This document shows positions 1 to 8,759 of a stretch of DNA of 64,000 nucleotides, piece after piece (the stretch's first letter is position 1; each line of letters begins with the position of its first letter). A model generated the notes under the pieces. It did no database searches. It was not told where the DNA came from and was given only the letters and a program-made list of their open reading frames with translations. The translations under genes were made by a program, and so were the position numbers. The DNA comes from Parvibaculum indicum. GTDB lineage: Bacteria > Pseudomonadota > Alphaproteobacteria > Parvibaculales > Parvibaculaceae. The stretch is from NCBI RefSeq assembly GCF_011762095.1, contig NZ_JAASQO010000008.1:62001-126000 (forward strand). The letters run 5' to 3'.

Positions 1-1
1 T

Positions 2-3000
2 TCCATGAACGATATCCGGGCGCAATGGATGGAAGACGCGCCCGTGGCGCTTGTCACTTTCTACCGGTCGCTTGTCCAGTCGGGCACGACGCAACCGGTA
101 GATGTTCTTGTCGACGCGCTGCGCGGACAGGGCCTCAATCCGCTCCCCGTTTTCGTCCAGAGCCTGAAAGATCCTTTTTGCGAGACCCTGCTGGAAGAGC
201 GCATGGACGAGGTGAAACCCTCGGTCGCACTCAACCTGACGAGCTTTGCCGTTTCCGTGCCGGGGCGGCAGCGCCGCGCCTCCGTGCTGGAAAAGGCGGA
301 TTGTCCCGTGCTGCAGGTGGTCCTTTCCTCGCAGAATGAGACCAAATGGCGCGAAGGGCTGAGCGGGCTTTCTGCGCGCGATATCGCCATGAACGTGTCC
401 CTGCCCGAAGTCGATGGACGGATCGTCACCCGTGCCATCGGTTTCAAGGCCGAGATGGAATTCGACAGCACGGCGCAATGTCCGGTGGTGGGCTATGGCT
501 GCGTGGAAGACCGCGTCGCCTTTGTCGCCGCGCTGGCTGAAAGATGGGTGCGGCTTGCCGCGACGCCCGTCGCCGAAAAGAAGGTGGCGGTCGTTCTCGC
601 CAATTATCCCAATCGGGACGGCCGTATCGGCAATGGCGTCGGCCTCGATACGCCGCAGAGCACGCTCGTCATGCTGCGCAGCATGAAGGCGCAGGGATAT
701 ACGACCGGTGTCCTGCCGGATGACGGCAATGCACTGATGAAGGCCTTGATCGAAGGGCCGACCAATGCGCTGAAAGGACGGGCGGATCGGGCAGGCGGCA
801 TTGGGCTCGATCTCGATACCTATCGGCGTTTTTTCGAAACCCTGCCGGACAAAGTCCGCGCGGATGTTGTCGCGCTCTGGGGCGCGCCGGAGAACGACCC
901 CTTCGTTTCGGGGGCGGGGGATCAAAAGCAATTCCGTCTGCCGGCCATCGAATACGGCAATGTGGTTGTCGGCATTCAGCCTGCGCGCGGATACAATATC
1001 GATCCCAAGGGCACCTATCACGATCCGGACCTTGTGCCGCCCCACAGCTATTTCGCCTTCTATTTCTGGCTGCGGGAGGCGTTCGGGGCTCATGCCGTAA
1101 TCCATATGGGCAAGCACGGCACGATGGAATGGCTGCCCGGCAAATCCATCGCCCTGTCGGAAAACTGTTTCCCCGATGCGGTGTTCGGTCCTTTGCCGCA
1201 TCTCTATCCCTTCATCGTCAACGATCCGGGCGAGGGGACGCAGGCCAAGCGGCGCGCGCAGGCCGTCATCATCGATCACATGACGCCGCCGCTGACGCGA
1301 GCGGAGATTTACGGTCCCTTGCGCAATCTCGAAGCGCTGGTGGACGAATATTACGAAGCCGCCAATGTCGATCCGCGGCGCATGGAACTTTTGCGCAAGG
1401 AGATACTGGACCTCGCCCGTTCCGCCGGGCTCGACCGGGATTGCGGCTTCGATGAGGACGCCGGCGAGGACGACGCTCTTTCCAAACTCGACAATTATCT
1501 CTGCGAGTTGAAGGAAATGCAGATTCGCGACGGGCTGCATGTCTTCGGCCGTTCGCCCACGGACAGGCTGAGAACGGATACGCTGGTCGCCCTGACGCGC
1601 ACGCCGCGCGAGGCAGGGGAAGGCGAGGACGCTTCCCTCCTGCGCGCGCTCGCCGCCGATCTCGAACTCGCCGGCTTCGACCCGCTTGATTGCGAACTGG
1701 GCGATTTTTACGGGGGCCCGAAGCCCGACCTGTTGGGGACGCGCGCCGGGGGCGTCTGGCGCAGCAATGGCGACACGCTCGAGCGGCTGGAAGCGCTCGC
1801 GGCGGCTCTTGTGTCGGGCGGAGAAAACTGCCCCCCGGACTGGCCGGCCACGGCGCAGGTGCTGCGCGGCATCGAAACGACGATAGCCCCCGATCTGGCG
1901 GCTTGCGGCGAGGCGGAACTCGCCGCCGTGCTTCGCGGTCTCGACGGGCGTTTCGTCATGCCGGGGCCGTCCGGCGCGCCGACGAGAGGGCGGCCCGAAG
2001 TTCTGCCGACCGGCCGGAACTTCTATTCGGTGGACAGTCGCGCCGTGCCGACACAGACGGCCTGGACGCTGGGCTGGCGCTCGGCGCAATTGCTGGTAGA
2101 GGATTATCGCCAGCGCCACGGAAAATGGCCGGTGGCGATGGCGCTCTCGGCATGGGGCACCTCGAACATGCGCACCGGCGGCGACGATATCGCGCAGGCT
2201 CTGGCGTTGATCGGCGCGCGCCCGCAATGGGACTTGTCCTCGGGCCGCGTGACGGGCTTCGAGATCTTGCCGGTCGCAAAGCTCGGCCGCCCGCGCGTCG
2301 ATGTGACGTTCCGCATATCCGGCTTTTTCCGCGACGCCTTTCCCGCGCAGACGGACCTTCTTTCCTCCGCTTTCCGAGCTGTCATGCGACTCGAGGAAGA
2401 CGAGGCCGACAACCCGCTGGCCGCGCGCTACGCCCGCGAGGTGAATGAGAAAGTGGCGTCGGGAGTGGACCGCGCCGACGCGGAAAAGGAGGCAGGCTTC
2501 CGGGTCTTCGGTTCGAAGCCCGGCGCCTATGGCGCGGGACTTCAGGTGCTGATGGATGAAGGCGTCTGGGACAGCAAGGCCGATATCGCCGAGGCCTATC
2601 TTACCTGGGGCGCATACGCCTATGGCGAAGGTGCGGAAGGCGAAAACGCCCGCCGGAGCTTCGAGGCGCGCCTGAGCGGCGTCGATGCCATCGTGCAGAA
2701 CCAGGACAATCGCGAGCACGACCTTCTCGACTCCGATGACTACTACCAGTTCGAGGGCGGCATGGCCGCGGCCGTGGCGGAGCTGAAAGGCGCCGAGCCG
2801 GTGATCTATCACAACGATCACTCGCGTCCCGAAACGCCGAAGGTCCGGACGCTCGCCGACGAGATCGGCCGCGTCGTTCGCGCCCGCGCCGCCAATCCCA
2901 AATGGGTCGAGGCTGCGATGCGCCATGGCTACAAGGGTGCCTATGAGATGGCGGCGACGGTGGACTATCTCTTCGCCTTCGCTGCCTCCACGAGCGCGGT

Positions 3001-3202
3001 CGCCGATCACCATTTCGATCTCGTCTTCGATGCCTATCTGGGCGACGAAACGGTGCGGGACTTCCTGTGGGAGAACAATCCGGATGCGATGCGCGAAATT
3101 GCCGATCGGTTCGACGAGGCCATTCGGCGCGAGCTGTGGCGCCCGCAGCGCAATTCGGTCGCCGCGACACTCGACACCCTTTCCTCACAAAGGAGCGCTT
3201 GA
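2..3202 (+). CDS. cobN: Cobaltochelatase large subunit CobN (5' end outside window)
   Basis: CobN is the large subunit of the ATP-dependent aerobic cobaltochelatase (CobNST), which inserts cobalt into hydrogenobyrinic acid a,c-diamide in the cytoplasm. About 1066 residues are visible. Full-length CobN is usually about 1250, and the frame is open to the window edge, so the ATG at 5 is probably an internal methionine. The family signature HMGKHGTMEWLPGKS lies near residue 367, followed by PHLYPFIVNDPGEGTQAKRR and the SAWGTSNMRTGGDD block typical of CobN/BchH-type chelatases. The stop TGA shares its last base with the ATG of cobO (TGATG), which indicates translational coupling. The CobS and CobT chelatase partners are not in this window. 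Identity is secure; only the start is unknown. Confidence 0.96.
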   Translation, partial: SMNDIRAQWMEDAPVALVTFYRSLVQSGTTQPVDVLVDALRGQGLNPLPVFVQSLKDPFCETLLEERMDEVKPSVALNLTSFAVSVPGRQRRASVLEKADCPVLQVVLSSQNETKWREGLSGLSARDIAMNVSLPEVDGRIVTRAIGFKAEMEFDSTAQCPVVGYGCVEDRVAFVAALAERWVRLAATPVAEKKVAVVLANYPNRDGRIGNGVGLDTPQSTLVMLRSMKAQGYTTGVLPDDGNALMKALIEGPTNALKGRADRAGGIGLDLDTYRRFFETLPDKVRADVVALWGAPENDPFVSGAGDQKQFRLPAIEYGNVVVGIQPARGYNIDPKGTYHDPDLVPPHSYFAFYFWLREAFGAHAVIHMGKHGTMEWLPGKSIALSENCFPDAVFGPLPHLYPFIVNDPGEGTQAKRRAQAVIIDHMTPPLTRAEIYGPLRNLEALVDEYYEAANVDPRRMELLRKEILDLARSAGLDRDCGFDEDAGEDDALSKLDNYLCELKEMQIRDGLHVFGRSPTDRLRTDTLVALTRTPREAGEGEDASLLRALAADLELAGFDPLDCELGDFYGGPKPDLLGTRAGGVWRSNGDTLERLEALAAALVSGGENCPPDWPATAQVLRGIETTIAPDLAACGEAELAAVLRGLDGRFVMPGPSGAPTRGRPEVLPTGRNFYSVDSRAVPTQTAWTLGWRSAQLLVEDYRQRHGKWPVAMALSAWGTSNMRTGGDDIAQALALIGARPQWDLSSGRVTGFEILPVAKLGRPRVDVTFRISGFFRDAFPAQTDLLSSAFRAVMRLEEDEADNPLAARYAREVNEKVASGVDRADAEKEAGFRVFGSKPGAYGAGLQVLMDEGVWDSKADIAEAYLTWGAYAYGEGAEGENARRSFEARLSGVDAIVQNQDNREHDLLDSDDYYQFEGGMAAAVAELKGAEPVIYHNDHSRPETPKVRTLADEIGRVVRARAANPKWVEAAMRHGYKGAYEMAATVDYLFAFAASTSAVADHHFDLVFDAYLGDETVRDFLWENNPDAMREIADRFDEAIRRELWRPQRNSVAATLDTLSSQRSA

Positions 3203-3822
3203 TGAGTAAGGTTCTGACAGAAGAAGAACGCACCGCCCGCCATAATGAAAAAATGAAAAAGAAAAAGGCCGCCCATGACAGGATCGTGGCGGGCAAGACG
3301 GCCGAGAAGGGTCTCGTCGCCGTGCATACCGGCAAGGGGAAGGGCAAGTCCACTGCGGCGATGGGCATGGTTTGCCGCGCCATCGGGCATGGCATGAAAA
3401 CCGGCATCGTGCAGTTCGTGAAAGGTGCATGGGAAACGGGCGAGATGACGGTGTTCGAGGCTTTTTCCGATCTCGTCGAGGTTCATGTACTGGGCGAAGG
3501 CTTCACATGGGATACGCAGGACAGGGAAGCGGACGTTGCCGCCGCCCAGCGCGCCTGGGCCCAGGCAAAATCCATGATCGAGGATCCCGCCTACCGCATG
3601 GTGCTGTGCGACGAACTCAATATCGTTCTGCGCTACGACTATCTGCCGATGGATGAAGTTCTGGAGACGCTTCGGAACAAACCGGCCGACACGCATGTCA
3701 TCATTACCGGCAGGAATGCGAAGGAAGAACTGATGGAGGTCGCCGATCTCGTGACGGAGATGAAGGAGATCAAGCATCCTTTCCGGGCGGGCATAAAGGC
3801 GCAGGCCGGTATCGAATTCTAG
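3202..3822 (+). CDS. cobO: Cob(I)yrinic acid a,c-diamide adenosyltransferase CobO
   Basis: This 206-residue protein is the CobO/BtuR-type corrinoid adenosyltransferase, which moves the adenosyl group of ATP to Co(I) corrinoids. The P-loop GKGKGKSTAAMG is near residue 43, preceded by a Lys-rich N-terminus (EKMKKKKAAHDR). The CDELNIVLRYDYL block and the VTEMKEIKHPFRAGIKAQAGIEF C-terminus are family hallmarks. The ATG at 3202 was chosen over an upstream in-frame start because it overlaps the cobN stop, follows AAGGAG a few bases upstream, and gives the usual family length. Its stop codon overlaps the stop of the convergent binding-protein gene in a palindromic CTAG. Confidence 0.95.
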   Translation: MSKVLTEEERTARHNEKMKKKKAAHDRIVAGKTAEKGLVAVHTGKGKGKSTAAMGMVCRAIGHGMKTGIVQFVKGAWETGEMTVFEAFSDLVEVHVLGEGFTWDTQDREADVAAAQRAWAQAKSMIEDPAYRMVLCDELNIVLRYDYLPMDEVLETLRNKPADTHVIITGRNAKEELMEVADLVTEMKEIKHPFRAGIKAQAGIEF

Positions 3823-4670
3823 CCGTCCGTCGTCCGGACGCGGGAGATGGCGTGTCGCAGAAAATCGACCGCCGCGGGAAACGACGGCCCGCCGCACACC
3901 GTCAATGCGGAGGGCATGCGAATGACCTGCTCCTTTCTGAAAAGGCGCTTGAGAACCGGATGATGAAGAACCTCGGAGCCGATGTCACCTTTACCGAGCG
4001 CTTCCGTGTCGAGAATGAGGAAGTCGGGGCGGGTGACTGCCAGTTCCTCCAGCGAGATGCGCGAAATGGAAGAACGGCCGAGCTTTTCCGCTTCATTGCG
4101 CAGGCCCGCATATCGCATGACATGGGAGATTATGCTTTTGGAGCCGGAGATGTAGCCCCTTCTCTGGTAAACGAGCGCGCTCGGCGCATCGCCCGGAAGC
4201 GGCGCGGCCGAAGCCGCCTTTTCGATCTGCCCGATCAATTCGCGCGCCCGCGCCGGCGAGCCGAGAATGTCGCCCATCCGGCGCGTCTGCTCGGCCATCT
4301 CCTGCGCGGTATTGGTACGTTCGATTTCGACGACCTTGTATCCGAGGCGCCGCAACATGGTTTTCGTGTCGGTATCGCGAAAGCGGCTGCCGATGATGAG
4401 GTCGGGGTCGAGTTTGATGATGGCTTCCGCCGCGCTGGGAACCGTGGGGAATGCTTCGGCCCTGTCGGCGAGGAAGGATATGCCCGGATCTTGCGCAAAG
4501 GTCGTCAGCGCCGCGATCCGGGACGGGTCGGCGAGGGCCAGCAGATATTGGTCGGCACAAAGGTTCAGCGACACGATCCGTTGATATGTCTCCGCCTGCG
4601 CGGGGCGTTGCGTGACGGTGGTAAGACAGGCAAGGAACAGGACATGAAATGTAAAACGGTTTAGGCGCAC
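3819..4670 (-). CDS. ABC transporter substrate-binding protein, BtuF-like (copy 1)
   Basis: This is a periplasmic helical-backbone binding protein (BtuF/FecB fold), probably for cobalamin or a corrinoid precursor given its neighbours. Taking the GTG at 4670 gives about 283 residues with a clean signal peptide (LNRFTFHVLFLACL then QRPAQA). A longer version from the GTG at 4733 would add a charged 21-residue leader. The mature part opens with RIVSLNLCADQYLLALADPSRI, has the interdomain region around AIIKLDPDLIIGSRF, and ends with AVDFLRHAI. It is divergent from the permease at 4789 and resembles the second binding protein at 8752 (both share an L/VSLxxCxDQYL motif). No ATPase gene adjoins this pair. 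Substrate specificity is inferred from context only. Confidence 0.85.
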   Translation of the reverse strand: MRLNRFTFHVLFLACLTTVTQRPAQAETYQRIVSLNLCADQYLLALADPSRIAALTTFAQDPGISFLADRAEAFPTVPSAAEAIIKLDPDLIIGSRFRDTDTKTMLRRLGYKVVEIERTNTAQEMAEQTRRMGDILGSPARARELIGQIEKAASAAPLPGDAPSALVYQRRGYISGSKSIISHVMRYAGLRNEAEKLGRSSISRISLEELAVTRPDFLILDTEALGKGDIGSEVLHHPVLKRLFRKEQVIRMPSALTVCGGPSFPAAVDFLRHAISRVRTTDG

Positions 4671-4788
4671 GCCGCGTCTCTTTCTTTCGTCGATACCGGA
4701 TACACCGGTGTTCTTATCACAATCCCGGGACACTTGACGTGACGGGATGCTCTGTCAATGAGCTGGGCCGATCTGGACGAGGTCTGTT

Positions 4789-5811
4789 GTGTCTATCGCG
4801 CAATCTGCAAGTGAACGTCGAAACATCAAGCGGCTGCCCGTCTGGGCCGTTCTCATATCATTCCTTGTCATTGTCGGGCTCGGGGCGCTGCTCGTCGGGC
4901 CTGTGTCGATATCGCCGGGCGAGGTGCTGCTTGCATTGGCGGGGCAGGCGACCGAGGTCCATCGCGCGATCGTTCTGGAAATCCGCCTGCCACGATTGCT
5001 GCTCGCCATGGGGGTGGGGGCGACACTGGCCATGGCAGGCGCGGTCCTTCAAGGGTATCTGCGAAATCCGCTGGCCGACAGCTCCGTACTCGGATCGTCG
5101 AATGCGGCGGCTTTCGGCGCCGTGATCGCGCTCTATTTCGGATATGCAAACCGGTATCCGCTGATCCTCCCCGGGCTCGCCATCGGTATGTCGCTTCTCG
5201 CATTGTCCTGCGTATTCGGCATGATGCGCCGCCGCGTTACCGCAGTGGCGCTTATTCTCGCGGGGCTCGCCGTCGGATCTCTGGCAGGCGCATGCATATC
5301 GCTGGCGCTCAATCTGTCGTCGAATCCCTTCGCCATGTCGGAAATAGCGTTCTGGCTTCTCGGGTCGCTCGAAGACCGGAGCATGATGCATGTCGGGCTC
5401 TCGCTGCCCCTGATGATGATTGCCTGGGCGATTTTCTACAGCCAGCGCAATGCGCTCGATGCACTCGCTCTGGGCGAAGAGGCGGCGGAAAGCATGGGAA
5501 TCCACATGCGCAGGTTGCAGGCCTGGATCGTGCTCGGCGTGTCCATTGGTGTCGGCGCGGCGGTCGCGGTGAGCGGCGCCATCGGATTTGTCGGCCTGGT
5601 CGTCCCCCATCTTCTTCGGCCGGTGGTTGGGCACAGGCCCTCGCGCTTGCTGCTTCCTTCCGCGATAGCGGGGGCGTTGTTGCTGACTTTATCGGACAGT
5701 TTCGTCCGTCTGCTGCCGACGCCGAGCGAGTTGCGACTGGGTGTGGTCACGGCTTTCTTCGGCATTCCCTTTTTCATTTATCTCCTGATGCGGCAGAGAC
5801 GAATGTTCTGA
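4789..5811 (+). CDS. FecCD/BtuC-family ABC transporter permease (copy 1)
   Basis: This 340-residue integral membrane permease is of the BtuC/FecCD type, expected to form a dimeric channel for a cobalamin or corrinoid importer. It has roughly ten hydrophobic segments. Family motifs include EIRLPRLLLAMGVGATLAMAGAVLQGYLRNPLA near residue 65, LGEEAAESMGI (the cytoplasmic coupling helix) and GAIGFVGLVVPHLLRPVVGHRPSRLLLPSA. The start is a GTG preceded by GGACGAGG. It is divergent from the copy 1 binding protein and is followed by the riboswitch leader. The sequence is clearly related to the second permease at 9614, so the two are likely paralogues. No cognate ATPase lies beside it; BtuD at 10645 could serve both, which is an inference. 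Confidence 0.9.
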   Translation: MSIAQSASERRNIKRLPVWAVLISFLVIVGLGALLVGPVSISPGEVLLALAGQATEVHRAIVLEIRLPRLLLAMGVGATLAMAGAVLQGYLRNPLADSSVLGSSNAAAFGAVIALYFGYANRYPLILPGLAIGMSLLALSCVFGMMRRRVTAVALILAGLAVGSLAGACISLALNLSSNPFAMSEIAFWLLGSLEDRSMMHVGLSLPLMMIAWAIFYSQRNALDALALGEEAAESMGIHMRRLQAWIVLGVSIGVGAAVAVSGAIGFVGLVVPHLLRPVVGHRPSRLLLPSAIAGALLLTLSDSFVRLLPTPSELRLGVVTAFFGIPFFIYLLMRQRRMF

Positions 5812-5865
5812 AAAAATATCACCTTAAAAGACTGTTGCCCGACATATGCCTCATATGTAATGTGC

Positions 5866-6044
5866 CGCGCAGGTAGTGCCCGCAAGGGATAAAAGGGAAT
5901 CCGGTGAGCCGAGATTCGGCAAATCCGGGACTGTACCCGCAACTGTGATCGGGGAGCCCACCGTAACAAGCCACTGAAGCGTCATGCTTTGGGAAGGCAC
6001 GGTCAGGGCGATGATCCGAAAGTCAGGAGACCTGCTGCCTGCGT
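5866..6044 (+). promoter_or_regulatory. Cobalamin (AdoCbl) riboswitch
   Basis: The 406-base stretch between the permease and btuB carries a cobalamin riboswitch on the plus strand. Visible conserved elements, in order, are GTGCCCGCAAGGG (5876-5888), GGGAATCCGGTG (5895-5906), the CCCGCAACTGT element (5936-5945), the GCCACTG element (5970-5976) and the B12 box AGTCAGGAGACCTGCT (6021-6036). The outer boundaries are approximate. Upstream, around 5835-5863, a weak TTGCCC and A/T-rich pair could be the promoter, but I do not call it. The leader continues for about 175 bases to the btuB start, leaving room for an expression platform. The family's known role is repression of B12 uptake and synthesis genes when cobalamin is plentiful. 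Confidence 0.95.
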
Positions 6045-6192
6045 CGCCCCCCCTTTGGCCGGGATTAGCCGAAGGAGCGGAAACCCGTAGTGGCGACAAC
6101 CGTAACTGGGTTGAGCGCAGGGGATTCCGCGGCGGGCTATGCCGTGTCCGAAATTGTGAACTTTGTGCTCACCCGTTGGTCAATCGGGGGCT

Positions 6193-6206
6193 TAGGCCTG
6201 CCTAAC
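6193..6206 (+). promoter_or_regulatory. Possible RBS-proximal hairpin of the riboswitch expression platform
   Basis: TTAGGC, CT and GCCTAA form a perfect 6-bp inverted repeat with almost no loop. It ends just before the GGGGTGAG ribosome-binding site (about 6207-6214) of btuB. In cobalamin riboswitches the regulated hairpin usually lies next to the RBS, so this may be part of the switch. The two-base loop means the real pairing is probably different or longer. Confidence 0.3.
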
Positions 6207-6217
6207 GGGGTGAGATT

Positions 6218-8119
6218 ATGCACCAGACTGTTTTCCGCCGCGCGCTGATGGGCGCGACGGCCCTTGCCTGTATCGCATTGGCGATGCCGGCGCATGCACA
6301 GGACGATACCGACCGGGACACGGACGGGATCATCGTGACGTCCACCAAGATACCCACCCAGATCGAAAAGACGGGGTCTTCCATCTCCGTCGTGACGAAA
6401 GAGGAGATGGAAGAACAACAGACGCGCCAGGTGCTCGATGCGTTGACTACGACGCCGGGCATCTCCGTCTCGCAGTTCGGCGCGAAAGGTACCGACTCCA
6501 CCGTGCGTATGCGCGGCATGCCCGGACATTATACCTCGGTTCTCATCGACGGCGTGGAAGTGTCGGATCCGAGCCGTTCCCAAACGGCTTTCGACTTTTC
6601 GCAGCTTCAGACCGCAGGGATCGACAGGATCGAGGTTCTGCGCGGCTCGCAGAGCGTGCTTTACGGGGGCGAGGCCGTTGCGGGTGCCGTCAACATCGTG
6701 ACAGAACGCGGGCGAGGTGACATCAAGGGCAGCGCTTTCGGCGAAATCGGCAGCTATGACACCTACCTTGTAGGCGGCGGCGTGCGCGGCGGCTTCGACG
6801 ACGACCGCGGAGGCATCAACGTCAGCGCGCAATATCTCGATACGAGCGGTTTCTCCGCCGCGGACGAAAATTTGCCCGGCAACAGCGAGGGTGAAGACTA
6901 CGACAATTTCTCGTCGCTCGGTCGACTGGACTATCAGCTGACGGACCGTATCGGCATCAAGGGCAATTTTCGCTACGCGGAAGGAACCCTGAACTATGAT
7001 GCGTCCAGCGGTCCCTATGGCGACGATCCCGATGTGGGCGACGACTACCTCCAGTACTCCGGCCGAGGGGCGGTCACCTTTGAAACCAAAGACCGGTTCT
7101 TCGTGGGCGAAGCGGGCGTCGCCTACAGCTATTCCAAGCGCGACGGCTTCGATAACGGCGCTCCGGCCTACTACTATGTCGGCGAGAGAGTGACATATGA
7201 CTTCCAGGGAACGCTCAATTTCGACCCGGACAATATCATCATCGTCGGCGTCGAGCGGAACGAAGAGAGCTATGAATCCGATACCAGTCCGGCCGGTGTC
7301 GATATCTGGACGAACGCCTTGTTCGGGATGTACCAGTTTAGCCCCGTCGAGAACCTCTTCCTGTCGGTAGGCGCGAGACTGGACGATCATGAAGCCTACG
7401 GAACGCATGATACCTATCGGGGGACGGCGGCCTATCGTTTCGCCGATACGGGAACCACGATCCGCGGAAGCTACTCGACCGGTTTCCGAGCCCCGAGCCT
7501 GTTCGAACTCTATGGCAGGTGCTGCGGCGACCCGAACTTCGGCAACCCGAACCTGACGCCGGAGGAAAGCAAGAGCTGGGACGCAGGGATCGACCAGTCC
7601 TTGTTCGGCGGCGATATGTTCCTGTCCGTCGCTTACTTCAATATCGATACCGAGAACGCAATCCAGTTCGAGGGCGTATACGGCACGATGACGCCGAACT
7701 ATTTCAACAAGCCCGGCGAGTCGCGCTCGCGTGGCGTTGAAACGAGTGCCGATTGGATGGTGAACTCCGATCTGCGCGTGAACGTCGCCTATACCTGGAA
7801 CGTCGTGCAGGATGCGACCGGGGAGCGCTACGACAACGCACCCCGCCACAGCGTCAATTTCAATGTGAACTACGCGCTGTTCGATGGACGCGGGAATGTC
7901 AACCTCAACGTCCTTCATCGGATCGACACGCGCGATAGGAGCAACAGCGTGCGTCTCGACGATCCCTTCGTCGTCAAGCTCGCCGCGCGTTACAGCCTGC
8001 TCGACAATCTGGATGTCACGGCCCGTATCGAGAACCTTCTCGATGACGAGTACCAGACGGAATACGGCTACGGCACGTCCGACCGTGCCTTCTATGCCGG
8101 TCTGACCTATCGGTTCTGA
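6218..8119 (+). CDS. btuB: TonB-dependent vitamin B12 receptor BtuB
   Basis: This 633-residue outer-membrane receptor is for cobalamin import, energised through TonB. A signal peptide (to MPAHAQ, about residue 27) is followed by a TonB-box-like DGIIVTST, and a plug domain with GGEAVAGAVNIVTERG. The large beta-barrel has the expected STGFRAPSLFELYG block near residue 425 and a C-terminal YRF (aromatic last residue, typical for barrel assembly). It is led by a cobalamin riboswitch and followed by a strong terminator, so it appears to be transcribed alone or with controlled read-through. The ligand could also be another corrinoid, but leader and context favour B12. Confidence 0.95.
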   Translation: MHQTVFRRALMGATALACIALAMPAHAQDDTDRDTDGIIVTSTKIPTQIEKTGSSISVVTKEEMEEQQTRQVLDALTTTPGISVSQFGAKGTDSTVRMRGMPGHYTSVLIDGVEVSDPSRSQTAFDFSQLQTAGIDRIEVLRGSQSVLYGGEAVAGAVNIVTERGRGDIKGSAFGEIGSYDTYLVGGGVRGGFDDDRGGINVSAQYLDTSGFSAADENLPGNSEGEDYDNFSSLGRLDYQLTDRIGIKGNFRYAEGTLNYDASSGPYGDDPDVGDDYLQYSGRGAVTFETKDRFFVGEAGVAYSYSKRDGFDNGAPAYYYVGERVTYDFQGTLNFDPDNIIIVGVERNEESYESDTSPAGVDIWTNALFGMYQFSPVENLFLSVGARLDDHEAYGTHDTYRGTAAYRFADTGTTIRGSYSTGFRAPSLFELYGRCCGDPNFGNPNLTPEESKSWDAGIDQSLFGGDMFLSVAYFNIDTENAIQFEGVYGTMTPNYFNKPGESRSRGVETSADWMVNSDLRVNVAYTWNVVQDATGERYDNAPRHSVNFNVNYALFDGRGNVNLNVLHRIDTRDRSNSVRLDDPFVVKLAARYSLLDNLDVTARIENLLDDEYQTEYGYGTSDRAFYAGLTYRF

Positions 8120-8126
8120 CGAGAGC

Positions 8127-8159
8127 GGGCGGGCGCTGTTTGCGCCCGCCCCATTTTTT
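8127..8159 (+). terminator. Rho-independent terminator after btuB
   Basis: A perfect 10-bp G+C-rich stem (GGGCGGGCGC at 8127-8136 with GCGCCCGCCC at 8142-8151) with a TGTTT loop is followed by CATTTTTT. It lies directly between btuB and the next operon. Confidence 0.9.
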
Positions 8160-8180
8160 ACCGCGGAAGGAGAGAGCAAC

Positions 8181-8759
8181 ATGCAACCCACCCCGAGAGC
8201 GGAAAAGAAGAACGAGGAAGGACGCGTCGTCGAGCATATCTGGTCGCTTCCCGTCGAAGAGGCGTTTCTGGAAAAGCTGCTGCGCGACGCCTTCGAAAAC
8301 CACTATCACGAGCTGACGTTCGGTCCGCTCATTCCGGGCGCGGCCTATGAACTGAAATGCCCGGGCAAGCCCGAACGCGTTTCCATGGGCGGCGGCTATA
8401 TGACCATTCACTGGGGGCGGGGCGGCCATTTCCATCTTTGCCTGGGAACCAATTACGGCTCCGCGCAATCGCCCAACCAGCCGGAACTCATCGTACAGCG
8501 TCGCCCGAGTCGGGCGGAACTTTATCGCGGGCTCGACAAGGAAGGGAACCCGGTCACCTGGGGGTTCCGTATGTTCAACGGCGATGCGACGCCGCAGATC
8601 ACGCTCTTCTTCCCCAATCCCTTCATCTCGGACGAAGACCGGATCGCCGATAAGCCGGATTGGTCCCGCCTTGCCATGTGGGAGAAGTTCCTGCCTGCCT
8701 ATACGGGGTGCGAGCCGGACGGGCTCGACCGAAAAGGCAAGGGGTTCGGGAGTGGCTGA
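8181..8759 (+). CDS. Uncharacterised cytosolic protein of a B12-uptake operon (DUF7676-like)
   Basis: This 192-residue protein has no signal peptide and no membrane segment. I believe it matches the DUF7676 group but cannot confirm that without a search. It contains a cluster of potential metal ligands: HYHE near residue 40, CPG near 58, and MTIHWGRGGHFHLCLGTNYG around residues 74-93. The spacing of His and Cys in HFHLC is suggestive of metal or corrinoid contact. GGAAGGAGAGAG precedes the ATG, and its last eight bases overlap the GTG of the next gene, so it is the first gene of the btuF-btuC-btuD-DUF1636 operon. Function unknown; a role in handling cobalamin or cobalt is inferred only from position. 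Confidence 0.8.
   Translation: MQPTPRAEKKNEEGRVVEHIWSLPVEEAFLEKLLRDAFENHYHELTFGPLIPGAAYELKCPGKPERVSMGGGYMTIHWGRGGHFHLCLGTNYGSAQSPNQPELIVQRRPSRAELYRGLDKEGNPVTWGFRMFNGDATPQITLFFPNPFISDEDRIADKPDWSRLAMWEKFLPAYTGCEPDGLDRKGKGFGSG

Noticed and set aside
5835-5863. Sigma-70 promoter ahead of the cobalamin riboswitch (TTGCCC and TAATGT)
   Set aside because: The -10 box matches at only three positions. A promoter must exist nearby but this pair is too weak to annotate.
6137-8191. 684-codon open frame antisense to btuB
   Set aside because: It mirrors the codon structure of btuB, has no recognisable motif or RBS, and lies over the riboswitch leader. High G+C at third positions keeps the antisense frame open.
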